Shown here one piece after another: positions 26,881 through 40,637 of a stretch of 64,000 nt of DNA. Source of the DNA: Karalla daura. Taxonomy: Eukaryota; Chordata; Actinopteri; Chaetodontiformes; Leiognathidae. How positions within the stretch are numbered: position 1 is the stretch's first letter; the number at the start of each line of letters is the position of its first letter. The notes under the pieces were generated by a model. It searched no databases and was not told the origin of the DNA. It saw nothing but the letters and a program-made list of their open reading frames with translations. Where the stretch lies: positions 13,766,009 through 13,830,008 of the forward strand of contig CM055196.1 of the NCBI GenBank assembly GCA_029224185.1. The letters run 5' to 3'. A program made the translations under genes and the position numbers.

Positions 26881-28559
26881 ATGGCAAGGATTTCAATCAA
26901 AGAACCACTTCATTCAGAGAGCCAAGACTTTTTAAAACAAGTAAAACCCTGAGCATTCCTGGAGCCCTTTTTTTTCCCATAAAGTATGTCACAATTAAAA
27001 GTTGGTACCTTTCTAATTGGTTACAGGACTTGGAAGAACCTGTTTTGATATGAAACACTGGACTTAAAATCTTAAAAATCTTAAAAATATATATATAACT
27101 CTTATCATCATAGTCATTATTTAAAAGTATCATTACAGCTATTGAAATGTAATGTAATGTCATAGAATAATTCAGAAATCATCATCATCATCACCTAATC
27201 TCAAGTGCCTTTTACACATCCAGGCATAATATGATGAATCTGATCTCTCTTTAAATCAAGAGAGAAAATTGACCAAACGAGCAAATATATGTATATATAT
27301 GTATACAGGAGCATTTTCCAGCATCTGTATTGTATATTTGACAAACATGGACATCAGATAAGGTGGAGGGAAATTATTGTCTTGGGGTTGTAAGGTTTAG
27401 GTACGGTTTCATCTATCTGAGCCTTTATTTAGCCCCCTATCCTGTCTCGCTACTGGCTGAACTGAGATCAGTCTGGAGTTTTCCCTAGAGACAACACTAA
27501 TGTCACATACTGACTTGGCACACTAATATTTCACATCCAAACCAAACCTATTAAGGATGACTACTTACCATAGACAAGATGTGTCCTTCACAGGCACAAC
27601 CTTCACATTCAGTGTTTTCTTAATCTAGACACACCCACACAGACACAATACATGTATACATACACACACGTATACATTGCTGTTATATTTGATCTAGTGC
27701 CATATGTGATGGTGTCGTCCTCCCTACAAACACCCTCAGCATACCCTTGAAATCTGTGAACTCACGAAACTGTCGTGGTCTCTCAAACTACCAAGGTGCA
27801 GAAGAATTATTACTTTGTGCTCTTATAATTTCTTCAATTACGCATCTGCATAACTTTAAATGCTCAATAACTCTTAGAGGCTTTAAGTGCTATAAAGTAT
27901 GCTATTGATAATAAACACTGCAATAAAACTCATTTCGTTCCAAATTTTCATCATCATTGCTGACTGAGGTCGTACTGCGTGTGATGTGTTGCTATCAAAG
28001 ATTATAAATATGTAGTAATAATTATATATGTGTCATAAAAAACAAACACAAATAGGCTGTCAAAGTGCTGAAAGTGAATCAATGTTAAAATTATATAGCT
28101 TATATTTATCACACAAAACAAAATGGAGTCATCCATGTAAAACTGAATACAGCACAAAAAAATTCTTGAAAGCAAATAAATCATAATTAAGCCCTCTGAA
28201 CAATCACCATTTTTATGATAAAAGTGTTGATTATAGCCACTTTATTCCCTGTTAGTTTTATTCATTCATATTGACTTTTATGACAATAGACGATATGAGA
28301 GATTAGAGACTACGATGTATACATTTCCTACAGCAAAGAATGGAGGAGTTTGATTTATGTCCTTCCCTATGCTATTGAACTATACAAAGGAACTTTCCAC
28401 CTTGACCGCTCTATTAAAGTAAGAAGCCAAAGTTATCAATCGAGCTGGTGAAAGGAAGGGAAGTCTTCTCAACAAGCCATGCTTTCTCAGCCTAATGGAT
28501 CACACCACGCCGCAGAGAGCAAAAGAGAGAGAGACAGAGACCGAGTGAGTGAGACGGAG
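26881..28559. other. gene-less, AT-rich stretch
   Basis: Strongly AT-rich (for example 27060-27140 and 27990-28160) with short TATATA blocks. Nothing coding. Confidence 0.5.
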
Positions 28560-28890
28560 AGCGAGATGTTGCTTCCACTGTTACGGTTTTGACTGATTAT
28601 GCATTTTTTTTCTTAAGCTATTCATAGAAGATAGATTCATCATTCCAATTTGTCAAGCTAGCAAAGATTTCAATTAATTATGTGCGGCGAAAGACTGGGT
28701 GTATTAGGCCTCTCTGTCAGCACTAGTCTGAGTCCCCATTTACCGGACTCAAAATAAAGAGGTATCAGAGAGGTGCTTGGTTCCACCAGTAATTAATTTG
28801 ATGAATGCTTTAGCGGCACAAATAGTGGCAGGCGTGCATCTTTTCATCAGACACCAGCAGCAGTCTCCGTGCTTGGTGCTAATTTGAAGG
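28560..28890. promoter_or_regulatory. candidate conserved non-coding element
   Basis: Contains TTTCAATTAATTATGTGCGG, CCAGTAATTAATTTGATGAA and ATTTGTCAAGCTAGC with a TGACTGATTATGCA block. Two TTAATTAAT-type cores 110 bp apart in unique sequence make a plausible enhancer. Confidence 0.33.
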
Positions 28891-29359
28891 GAGAAGCTCA
28901 TCTGTATAGTGGATGTGTTGGTGGCTGGGTCTATTCTTCAACCCATGTACTCACAGCCTCCTGCTGTCCAGACAGTGTGTGGGGGCCTTATGTTTTCTGT
29001 CAACTTTGTCCTTGTGCCAAGCAACTTGCTCCACTTAGTGCCCAGTTTTTTGACTTTGTGGCCTGAACTTGATAATGGGGGGCCTGCGGGATTAATGGAA
29101 GGTGCAGTCGTGTCGCTTCCTGGCTTCCGCTCTTTGTGATTTTCCACAAAGCGGCAGTAACAACCACTGCATTGTATAGTCTATGTAGCAGGTGTAAAAT
29201 TGATGAACACTGTTGTGTAAAAACTCAAATTTTGATGAACCACCAATACTCTATTGAAGAGGAAAATCTGATTACAATCTTCGGGATGAGGGTACATCTG
29301 CCCAGTGATAGATGAAGTGGGGAGCATGGTGGGAGGTGTGATTGGGCCAATCTAAAATG

Positions 29360-29720
29360 ATGGATCATATTATTGTTATTAGGTGAAAGCTTCAATGGCA
29401 GCTATTTGTGATGCACACCGTCAATGTCGACAGGAGCCTCGGCCGAACAAAGAAATAATTGGACCAGTGCCACATAATTCAGGTTCATATTTTCACAAGT
29501 GGGGGAACCTCATTATAAATCAGGTCAACCACTGATACAAGACCATAAATCAAAGAAAGACATACAGTAGCTCGAACAATTAGATAATTACTAGACCACC
29601 GTGTCACCGCTGGCGAGATGTTTTGCTGTGCCGCTGAGAGGGAGTGGAGGCAGTAACGGACGCCGCTAAGCGCCCACGATCACACTTCATCAAATGCAGC
29701 TGTGAAGAGATGTACATATT
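29360..29720. promoter_or_regulatory. candidate conserved non-coding element
   Basis: Unique block with ATCATATTATTGTTATTAGG (SOX-type ATTGTTAT), AGAAATAATTGGACC, CCATAAATCAAAG and CAATTAGATAATTACTAG. It ends in a CpG-rich patch (29600-29690: CACCGCTGGCG, AACGGACGCCGC). Interpreted as regulatory DNA. Confidence 0.33.
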
Positions 29721-32700
29721 AAAGAAGGCATAACCAAGACTGTATACAGGCTGTGAATCAATCGCTCGTCTCATTATTAATGTTTTGCAGCAATTTCATT
29801 TGCGCTAAAAATACCAATACTGTGGCTGTTTGTGTAAATGAGTCAGATGTCACCTTCGGGCGGAGACTAAAAATCCTATCCTGTGAATACTTCTGAACGT
29901 GATGATATACACGATGCAAAGGGTCTCTGCACGGCATGATTTCATGGACTGCCACTGACCCCTAGTGTTGCTCAAACCTTCGGCTGCACTGCTTGAACTA
30001 CAGTATGAAAGCCTGCTACTCTAATTATATCTACAGCTCTTGATTACCCCTAGGCAGAGAAGCTGCCTGAAATCCAGAGGCAGGGGTCCAATTGACCCCA
30101 ATTGAAAGTGTCATTTCACAGGATTGCCGAGCTGGAGATGCTCTTGCAGCCCAGGATGAGCGGATGTTAATTCAATGTTCCTCCTCAGCTTCATTGTCTG
30201 ATAGTGGAACAGCTCTTCCACTCTGCCGACCTCTGCTTGGCTGGGCGGGTGCAGAGCTGCCTGTACTGTTTCTTGTGTCAAACTGGAGAGCAAGGAAGCT
30301 CCAGCAGCAGTCAAAAATTGAGGTCACAGCACAAGAGTGAACCAACTGGAACAGATTGTTGTGGAACCTCCAGGCTTTTGCAGACACGTGTTGATTCCAG
30401 CACAGCATGTCCTCGCTTTTACCTTCCTAACCCCATCTTCATGACTCCCCTGACAGCAGCTTATGGATAGCAGGAAAGCCCCGGCCTTGCAACCGAGCTG
30501 GATACGTGTAACAAACAAAGCCAACCGACATGAGGGCTACACGACACGCCTTCTTTGAATGGAAGAAATGGTATGACGTTTCATATGTTTTGAGATCAGG
30601 GGTCATTATTTTCCTTTTTTTGATGTTATAGAAATGTACAGATGAATAGCAATGGCAAAAAAAAAGAAAAATATGTGCAGAAACTGGATTTAAAAAACCT
30701 ATTGGATTGCCAAAACCCAGAACTTTACAAAGTGTGATTTTTTTCTTCCCAAAACTCTGGTGCATAATGAGCATCTCATCTACATTTTCCTCATATTAGA
30801 TATGGGTTATCAGTTGTTGGAGAAGAAGAATTTGGAGATGAACAGTTTGAGATCAGCATCAACTTTTTAGGACAAAAATAAGTACTTTTTTATGGGGCGG
30901 GGGGGCTGGTAAAAACAGTAAAAAATTTAAGCGTATGTGCGTGTGTATGAGCGTAATTTAAGGTCTATGTTGAAGGATTTTTGCTGCAACCACAGAGGAC
31001 AGCTTCAGTCTAAGCTTTCTCAACCCAGTGGAACAAAATGTAAATGTCTCATTAGATCATTGTCTCTAAAGCACTTTAAATAGATATTAAAGCCGCTCTG
31101 CATAAGCCCCATCTGCTCTATTACATATCCCCATGGAGGAGAGGCGGTGTTTTAAGGCACGATTGATCCTTTTATAATGTCATGACCATTGTGTGACCCA
31201 TAGCAGGGGGTGTGTTTGCTGAAGAGGGAGGTGGCTTGAGTCTGCACACATATTGTGTTGAGAGAAGCAAAAACAGAGTGTTAAAGGCCTGGTAATAGAT
31301 GATGGAAGGGGGACAGGTACGACGTCTCTGTTCTATTCAAAGTGTCGTCTTGCGTTAACTGGCTACATTTGGCAACATTTCTGACATTGTCATTATTGTC
31401 ACTTTACATGAGAGCAGGGACAGCAAAGAGGGAGCCCTGACAGCAGATTGACCCCAGATGCTGTTCATTTGATTGATATCTCTACCGACAATGATCCTTT
31501 TCTGCACTGCAGTGGTGGTTACATAGGGAGGCGTTGGGAGGGGGCAAATACAGGAGAAATGTCACACCAGGGAAGTCAGCGAGGCGTAAAGCCCTGCCTG
31601 ACGAGCGCAGGGTCAGTGGCTCCTCTCTGCCCCCTTTGTGCCCCGGGTAAAATGATCTAAGTGACTCTGGACCTCTGCCACCGATCCGTTGGAGTGCAGG
31701 AGTCAACCGCGTAGGCATGGCAGAGTGATGGCTGGCAAAGGATTTGCTGGTAAAACTGCATGTTGTATGTTATTGCCTTGAGGACACACTCCCACCTTTT
31801 TGTTGGTGTTTTCCTTGTCTGTTTATTTCCTAAATATAACGTCTTTCAACAAAACACAAAGTAATTAGATTCATATCCTTGTGTCTATAAATAGTGCCAG
31901 AAAAACAAAGGTTGATTGACTAGCAGGCATCATTTCTATCATATTGTGTTGCAGGACTATCACTGGTCCATTTCACGCCATATATAGAAATCCCATTGAA
32001 GCTGACGGTGTTTCTTTATTTATAGCGGGATAGTTGAGCCTCCCAGATGATGAATAAAGGGGAGAGGTTAAGATTACATTGTTCTGGTAAATTACTTGCA
32101 CGGAATGCCTGCAAGGCAGAAGCCATATCTAGTGGATAAATCCTTAAAGACTGTGGCACAAAATGTGCAGTATGTCCGAGCCAGCTCCTAGTTGTAAGCT
32201 GTCTGTGTTTGACGATTGTGATCAACCTTAATTAAATGTGCTAATACTGTCTTTGCCTCAGTTCGTTGAGGGAAGGGAGGACTGCACTAGCACTCACCAC
32301 ACACACACACATATACACACACACAATACAAACAGCTCCTCCTCTCTGTCATCTAACATGATGATGTCCATGCATGTAATAAAATATACTTACTTATTTA
32401 GCCATTCAATGCAAATGTCTTGTCATGTCACGCTTAATAAAGCATCGCAAGTGCAATAATCCATTGTAGGTAATTTGTGTAAGAAGAGATGATGTGAATG
32501 CAATCAATGTATCTCAGTAATATGTGAAATGATCTTATGGATGATTACAATTAGCGAATAATCTTCATCTCAATGTGTTTGGTTGTTAAAGACTCAGAGG
32601 GAGCAAGTTATGTGGCAAGCTCGTCACTGTGCAGGGTAATAAGGTCAATGCAAAAAATAACTCAGGGGCACGTTTTCCCAGCAAATGTGTAGAAACACAC

Positions 32701-34827
32701 ACGTACACACCAATAAATATGCACGTACACACATACGTATACAAGCACATGCACAAACCCACAGCACTGTCCCGGCCTTATGTTGCAGAATCCAAACCAA
32801 TCGAGTCAATTGCCAGAAAACATGACATGACCTTTCAGATTCACTGAGCATCAACCGTGAGTGGGACTGGCGTGCTTTCCGTTTCAGCGCACCCTCTGCC
32901 CCTCCCGCCCACTCTGTCACCCCCAGGGCCCAAAACCCTCCACAAATAATTACTCTCGGTGGAGTCTGTGCTCCACAAGACAGAGCCAAAAAAACTTGAC
33001 TCTGATCTTGACCCATACTTAGGGTACTCTCACTATTAAATCATCCCTCACAGGGGTTTTACTATTTGAACAATTCAGTCACCATAAATTGAAAATGAGC
33101 GAGGTCAAGTTCATGTTTCGACATATTCAGTTATATGTTAGGGTCTATACAGGATCCACAGGGAAACAAACTTTTTCCTGAAAGCTATTTGTATCTTTTT
33201 CTGAAAGGTAAGATGCACAAGACTCCCATCAACTATCATTTCTAAACCAGAGGTTAAATGTTACATATGTAGGCCACATATTCATCTTTGGCTATGGTGC
33301 ATTACTAACAGTTTGCAATAATACTATAGTTTTCTTCAATTTGGTGTGAGCCAAAACATCTAATCTAATCAAGAAAAATCGAATAAAAATATTTGTATTT
33401 GTAAATTACATTACATTTGTGCTTGCAGCAGAAAAATCATTGAGCAGAATGTAAGAATCCATTGTGCAGAGAAAACCATCTCCAACTTCAATGCCTCCTA
33501 AAAGCATTTTTAAAAGTCTCTGAATGAATGCACAACACTGATGTAATATGACTACCACCTACTGGTTGGTGTGGAACAGCCTCTCCCACCCCCACCCACC
33601 CCGCCGGTGGTTTGGTGTCGGTCAATAGCAATATTTTTAACATAACAGGGCTGGCCAATATAGTAGGTCTCTAGAATGCATCAATACATAGGCTGTATAC
33701 ACTTCCTCGGGTGAGATACTGTTAATTTTGTCTCATCTGGTAAAATTTACATTAACTGCTTGGTGTATTTTTGTTATGCATGAAAAGAGCATTTTATTTG
33801 ATCTATGCTGGCATTTTTTTTTTTCGTTCCATATACATTTTGATAACGTGCAGCCATCTGTTAATAAAGTTGCCTGTGTGACATCTGGCTTTGTGACTCA
33901 GAACTGTTTTCCTTTTTTAGGTTTTGCCTTGAAAAAAAAGAGAGAGAATAAGGCCACTGTGCTAGAATTCTTTGGAGGAGACCCCTTCACAGAAAAACAG
34001 AAAAAAATATGATTAAAAATTTTAAACATTGTACATACTGTATAAGCTATTCAGTTAAAAACTATGGACATATGACTTTTGGTCAGTATCACCCAGGCCA
34101 AGGAAATGGGCAATCTTGTTATTTTTCGATTAAAACAGTAACTAAATGTTAAGAATGACACTAATTGTTTCATTTGTGAACCATGGCCAAGGTTATATAA
34201 TACAGTAAAGTATTCCCTAAAAGATATCTGAACCTATATTTCCTCAGTCTGCAGTGGTGTTTGAATCATAGCAGACCATGTCAAAATGTCAGGGGTCAAA
34301 CAAGCAGGGTGAGGCAGTGAGTGGACTAATTCCTGGTTTGCACCAGCGTTCTGCATGGCAGCACCTGATAAAGTCATGGATCAATGAGGATTGTAGCTGC
34401 TGACACTCAACGGTGAACTTAAACAATGTCACAATGGTTAGTCACTGAGCTGTAACCAACTCACCAATGCTCAAAATGTATTTCTTCACAGTTCGGCTGA
34501 ACAAAATTGATTGTCTTTGTATGCTCATGATATTTAAAATACGACTTAAGACAAAGACGGATAAACAAACTACAAATCTCCTATTTAGAAGTGATAGCAT
34601 GAAACAAGCTAAGGCTTAAATTTTCAGTGGTACGTTCAAACATTTGTTTCTTTTTTGACAACAAATTGTGGGTGTGCTGTGCACAATCCTTATTCCCTCA
34701 CTTCAAATTATTAGTTATACCAGAAAAGTCCTCAGGTAGAGTTCTCCCTGTCAAAGTAATATCTTATTATAATGCAGCTGCACAAGAACAGTTTAAATAA
34801 GTCCCTCTTAATAAGTGTAACACAGCT
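29721..34827. other. gene-less stretch
   Basis: GC-richer unique patch at 30060-30480 carries overlapping open frames on both strands without domains. CA array at 32299. No recognised mobile element before the LINE fragment. Confidence 0.5.
32299..32325. repeat. (CA)n microsatellite
   Basis: Short CA array interrupted by ATAT. Confidence 0.85.
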
Positions 34828-35330
34828 CCATCTATCCATCTACTACTTCTCTGGGGTCCCAGTCGTAATTACAGGAGGCCAAGCAAGGTACTACAGACAC
34901 CCCCCTCCCCAGCAATGCTTTCCAGCTCCTCCTAGGGGATCTCAAGCCGTTTCCAAACCATATAAAATAGTTTATGTAATCTCTCCAGTGTGTTTACGTT
35001 CTATTCCTAGGCCTCCTACTGGTTGGACATGCCCAGATCAGATGCCTGAGCCACCTCAACTGGCTCCTTAACCACGTGAAAGGGCAGAAGCTCTCCCCTA
35101 CCCAGAGCTCCCCCCTGGAAGTCTGAGCTCCTTGTCCTATCTCTAAAGCCGAGTCCAGCAACCCTGCTGAGGACAGACTTCTGTCACTTGCATCCACAAT
35201 CCAAATCTTTCGGTCACTACTTGCGACCAGCTCTGACGTCGGAGATATGCAGTGGGAGTCCTTTTTGATGGGTGAGGTTTTCGGGCAGAAATGAATACAT
35301 TCCCATGGCATTTTCATGTCTCCAACAACC
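34828..35330 (-). mobile_element. 3' fragment of a non-LTR (LINE) retrotransposon
   Basis: On the minus strand the translation includes RSQLRWLRHLIW, resembling the C-terminal part of reverse-transcriptase ORFs in teleost LINEs. It is preceded by DNA reading GACCGAAAGATTTGGATTG and CTTTAGAGATAGGA. The other end carries the tail CTATCCATCTACTACTTCTC. Stops and length differences show it is dead and 5'-truncated. Clade (L2, Rex or RTE type) not resolved. Confidence 0.65.
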
Positions 35331-35852
35331 AACAACAAGACAGTTTGAAACGATGCTGTTTGAGGCTAAAAGTGCTTACAGTGGAGTATACCTCGCTTTT
35401 GTTGAAACCTATTTTTGGCCATTAACAATACATAACACAACTCACTGGTTTCTTGGCAGATTTTAGCCTGGCTGTACAGAGGCAGAGTCAAAGCATCATC
35501 ACAAGCCTCTGGTCTTTTCATTTATATTTGTTTTAAACTTTCCAACTCATCCAGCGCTTTGATTTATTCTCTTCCTTTTGATACCAAAACTACTGTGCAC
35601 TACTACTGTGAACCCAAACAACAAAAGGATCAAATTTAGGTTGTCTGTCAACATTTCTTGTAATGTTTTTATCAACCTGGTTTCATCCATGAGCCAGGAC
35701 ATTTTTTTTTCTTGCAACTACATTTTGTATGATAATAATGTAATGACAAGAAAAGGGAGAACATTAAATTGTTCAATGGTTTTTTTTTTTAATCCGATGT
35801 CCCAAGTACGCATGCAAAGCATTTGTGATTTGTAATATGCATATAAAGATAA

Positions 35853-35882
35853 ATGTGTGTGTCTGTGTGTGTATGTGTGTAT
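35853..35882. repeat. (TG)n microsatellite
   Basis: Interrupted TG array (TGTC and TGTATG interruptions). Confidence 0.85.
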
Positions 35883-36699
35883 ATTGTAAACAGGGCACAA
35901 ATACAAAACTGGTGTTTTGATCACTGGTTTCCCTTTTGCCTGTAATAAGTGGCTCCTCCATTATCATCCTTCTCACTAAATAGGTTTAAAGTCTGCTACA
36001 ATGCAAGGTCAAGCACATTTAACCCACAACATTTAGCTTATCCCACTGTCACATCTGCATCATCAAATTAATGTCAAGCTACAACACATTGTTTTTTTTT
36101 TCTTTGTCTCTGAGAGGGTAAGGCTTTGTGACACACAGCAGGGAGGACCCAACAAGTCTCTTTTCATTTACCTCAAAATGATGAAGGGAGACTGATGTGG
36201 GGGCAAAAGTCTTAATACAACAATCTTATTTCATGGATGATACCGCCCTTTCCCCCCACTTTGTGTGCCAGTGAAAGTTGATTTGAAGTCATGGTTAGTC
36301 CTTTTGATATGGACTGGGTCAGACCAATTTGCCACCTGGAGAGGAGGGGGAAGCAGGGAGGTACATTTTTTAATTGTCAGGTCACTTGGTGCAGGGACAG
36401 AAGATCCTTTGGGCACATTGTCTGTCTTTGTGTGAAGGACCAGCCATCTGAAATCCCCCACCTCATTATGCGAGAGGGAAGATTAATTGACCAGTTCACT
36501 AACTGGCAGCCTCAAGACTAGATCAACTTAGCAAGGGAACTCACCAATTAAGACTGGACTACAGCACCTTTCCTCATACCAAGAGTAATCCTTTTTTATT
36601 ATCATTAGTCTCTATAGTCCTGTGAGGGAGATCAAGGCTAAGTTGCCCTTTGTCAAAGGCACAAAAAACACTATAGGCTGTGACAGCACAATTTAATGT

Positions 36700-37320
36700 T
36701 AGTGATAGCATGGGTTAGTCCAAGTTCTGTAGGGCAATGCTCACTAAGGTTGCAATAAACATGCAGTTGCACTATCGAATCAATTTAATTAACAACACTG
36801 TAATGAAAATGTTCCAAATCAGTTGTAAATGTCAAGGCAGAGGGCTGTTAATCCTTTCCTCAGTACCTTTTTCCAAAGCCACCCAATAATAAACATAAGG
36901 CATCAGGCAAGAGGGGTTATTGTTCAACAACACCAAGCCAGGTATATAATTTCTTGATATCTTTAGGAGACTGCAGTCCAAGTGCACGCTGCGTTGGTCC
37001 TTTTCAAAGAAAATGTGAACCTATAACAAACAACCAAGTGTGTAAAAACAACCTGGTGTGCACTTCTTTTCATCTTTCAGGGCCAGACCAATTTCCTTTA
37101 TAAACTGCCGATGTGACATTTTGGCTCAGATTAAACTCAAAATGGCACATTCTTTATTTCCATTCCTTTATAGCTTCTGAGGTTTCTTATCAATCTTCTT
37201 CTTGAGATTTCAATTCCAGTGAAAGATTCCCTGACAATCTTTCAAAAACAAGCACAACCAAGTGGCTGAGTTCACACCGGTGATTTTTCAAAGGTGCCAT
37301 GATGGAAGTATATAAAACAG
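36700..37320. promoter_or_regulatory. candidate conserved non-coding element
   Basis: Repeat-free, with CAATTTAATTAACAACACTG, AACCAAGTGGCTGAG (CAAGTG NKX-type core), CACACCGGTGATTTTTC and ATGTGACATTTTGGC. No coding potential. Confidence 0.25.
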
Positions 37321-37428
37321 CATTGGGAGCATGTCAAAGCTCACTTTGTTTCCATTGTCATATTCGTCATATTTATAATACATGCTATTCCTTGTCCAAA
37401 ACGGCACTTATAGTTTTCAGGAGAGAGC

Positions 37429-37466
37429 TTGTTGCTGTTGTTGTTGTGATTGTTGTTGTTGTTGTT
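37429..37466. repeat. (GTT)n trinucleotide repeat
   Basis: About twelve GTT units with GCT and GAT interruptions. Confidence 0.9.
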
Positions 37467-40400
37467 AAAGCACCATGTGTTGAGGTAAAACTAACAGGGG
37501 GGGATGGATATGTCATGACCACAGAGGTGTCAGAGATCTGGTGCCAACACCTGTCGGCTCTCAGGGAGCTTGTATCTTCAATAACAATACTCACTCTGAC
37601 ATGAAGCATATAACACATCCATATATATAGTCCAATACACACGCACTCTATCGGTCTTCAGTGTACACACAAATGCTTTAGGAGGGGTCGGTGGGGGGGT
37701 GCTGAAAAGATGTCATCATCACTCTCTTCAGGAGGCCATTATGGATAGGAAGCTAATATACTGTGCTGATATTCCAGCATTTTTTTTCTTTTACCAAGGG
37801 CTACATATCCCTTGTGGGTGATCGGTAAAATTGGTTGACATTTTCCTGGCTCCAATTAACCTTCGATTTGACTCTTAGTTTTTGCCTGTCTTCTGTTATT
37901 GTCTTCTTTTTTAAAAAGGAAAAAAAAGTGGCAAAGGGATCGCACAGTTGGAAACGGACGCATTGTTTCCCAGTGTTGACCATTCCCTTTTTTTGGCCTA
38001 ATTGTTCTCTTTCCCTGTGGATGAACACCAAATAGAGAGAAGATGTACTCCATCAGTAGGTCATGGCATTCTCTACAGAAGGTTAATACAGTATTGCTCT
38101 TTATTGAATTCTATAAAATACCTTTCGGAATGAAAGATGAGTGCCACTATGTTTTGTCCATGAAACAACTGTCAAATCTGACCAACACTACACAGCAATA
38201 TCAAACGTAACCATGTAGTCTTGTTGTTGAAAATAAATTTGGGTCTGCATCTTTTAAATATTTGAGTCCACTGTTGTCTCCATATATCGTATTTTATCTG
38301 GAACTATATTAGTTGAGGTTTTACGGGTCAGTGGCTTGTGTTTGTCTGGATTAGAGCGATTACAATCATGTGTTTAGCTCCATTTCACCCCTCCCCCACA
38401 CTGCTTTTTCTATCCTTTACTGTGGTTCACTCAGAGGTCATTGACTGCTTAGGTTATGCAGGATTTCCTCATGTGCAAATCAATTTGACAATTTCCACAT
38501 CCCTTCATCTTCCACACTTCCGTCTATCTTTATTTCCTCAGATTTCCTCAAATGAGATAAAGTGAGCTTTAAGTTCATTGTAGAATTCAGTTTTCTGGAC
38601 AACAAAGTAACAAGAGGAGTGTACTGATTTAGAGGATTATCTTGAATTTAGCATCAGGCAAATCAAGACTTTAGTGCCTAACCTACATCAGTCACAACAA
38701 CATTCTGATGGGGACTATCTTAAAGCACCTACAAAAAGGGTGTTATGTGTGCTCTCTGCTGCTGAATGTGATCAGAACATAGTGGCATCCAGGAGCAAAG
38801 CTGCAAATGTTGTGTCAGTAGCTGTTCAGTTGTTGACACAGTTTATAATGCAGTTAATTCAGATTTCTTTTAGATTTTTCACAGAGAGGTTGTGGGTCAA
38901 AGTCGACTTCTGATCAGTAAATATACAGCACACACGGAGCAGATGCCACATGTACACATTCACTCAGGACAAACTCAAACACTTTTCAAAAGCAAAGGAA
39001 ATTCTCACGAAATTCATTAAAGACATAACTCGCCAGATCTCATATATTGCAGTATTTTAAAAGTGGTATGTGAAATGTGAAATTGATTTTCAGAAGAAGC
39101 CAAAGCAATATCTGAAATAAATTGTACAAGAGTGTATGTATCTGTCCAATCTCTTCTTTTATATGTTTTTGCTCTTTCTGTAGCTCCTTTTACTCAGGAT
39201 GTTTGTCATCACTCCCTCTGAAGAGTGGCCATTAAATACATGATGACATTTTAACAGGGTCTATGCACTCCTGCCAGTTGTTGCTGCATAAAGAGTTCAG
39301 TCTTCTATACAATCTTCTATATAATCAATATTTCAATGCATCTCATTCTTCCCATCCTCAGTGACGATTTAATGGCAGGAAAGCTGAGGCCATGTAGTGG
39401 TTCGACTGAGGCATAAAACCACACTGCAATGCCTGAACACAACTGGCATACATTATTAAAATCCCACAGTCACAAGGAGGCTCACATTCTCTCCAGCAAC
39501 AGAGCAAAGGTAGTGATGTTCATGACTGCAGTTTGAACTCGCACTGAGGATACCAAGAGTCCCCTCTCAGATGCGGAGTGTTTTTCCTTCATAGCCCATT
39601 ACATGAGGCTTTTCAGCTCAATGTTTCCTTTGGGATATACAGTATGCATGCAGCATGCAATGCTTACACTTGCACTTCACAAAAAAATCATTCCTGTATT
39701 GATATGTCTGATATTGTTTGTCACATTTTATATTGAAGAATTTCACAGAACTCATTCATTATTAATTTACAATGAATATTGTCCTTTTGCACTCCGGTTT
39801 GACCGTGTTGAACGGTTGTCACATTCATCTGCTAGATATGAAAGTAGGTTAAGCAGACATCCGGCCTACAGCAGCTACTCAAGCTAGAGTTATGCATCTG
39901 CAACAAGGTGCCAGACTCGCTGCCGTGGCCAGTTCGTTTATTTTAGACTCTCACCTGAGGACTGTCGTGGCTGACATTGCGTTATGCCACGTTTGCTCGA
40001 ATTAATACCCTAAAGTTATTCACATTCTTACATTCATTGTAAGAGCAGCAAGTGGCACACTGCCATTTACCTACAGCATATAAAGTGGCCAGAGGGTAGG
40101 AAACAGGATTAGTCTGGTGCCAATATGTCACAGCCAGTAACTGATCTAGTCACTTGTAGGGCAGGGGTAGTAAATTGTGAGCCCGTGGAGCTAAATGAGT
40201 CTGTCACCATGTCACTAGCATTCTTAATCTGGTAACATTCATGCCAGGTTCAGAAAACCATTGAACTTGTAAAACCGCATTACCTTATAAGTAGGTTTCC
40301 TGAACTAGAAACTCAGACCGACAGCTCGGCAGCCCACTAGACTTGTAATTACCTTGACATTTAAAAGCATTTGTAAACTCGTAACTCAGGCAGTCTTAGC

Positions 40401-40637
40401 ATCTTTGGCTGGTGGGTTCCCATCTGATCAATACCACCCTGATTCCAAATTACCCTTTGGTCTCACAAAATGTCCTTTCAACTCTGCATCTAATTGGCTA
40501 CCAGGGTTGTAGAAAATGTCATTCATACCATCTCTTGACTATCGAATCTCTGCCTGCACTGTATGTATCACTTGGATCCTATAGCTGATTACGTCAATAT
40601 GAGAATATATGGATCCTCCCAAGTGACACACTGAGTG

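Larger units (their letters stand above)
35331..40637. other. gene-less stretch
   Basis: Contains TG (35853) and GTT (37429) repeats and the candidate element at 36700-37320. Nothing coding is supported. Confidence 0.5.

Noticed and set aside
30092..30470. Possible exon after CATTTCACAG at 30121
   Set aside because: The acceptor-like site is followed by frames that give no recognisable protein, and no matching donor is convincing.
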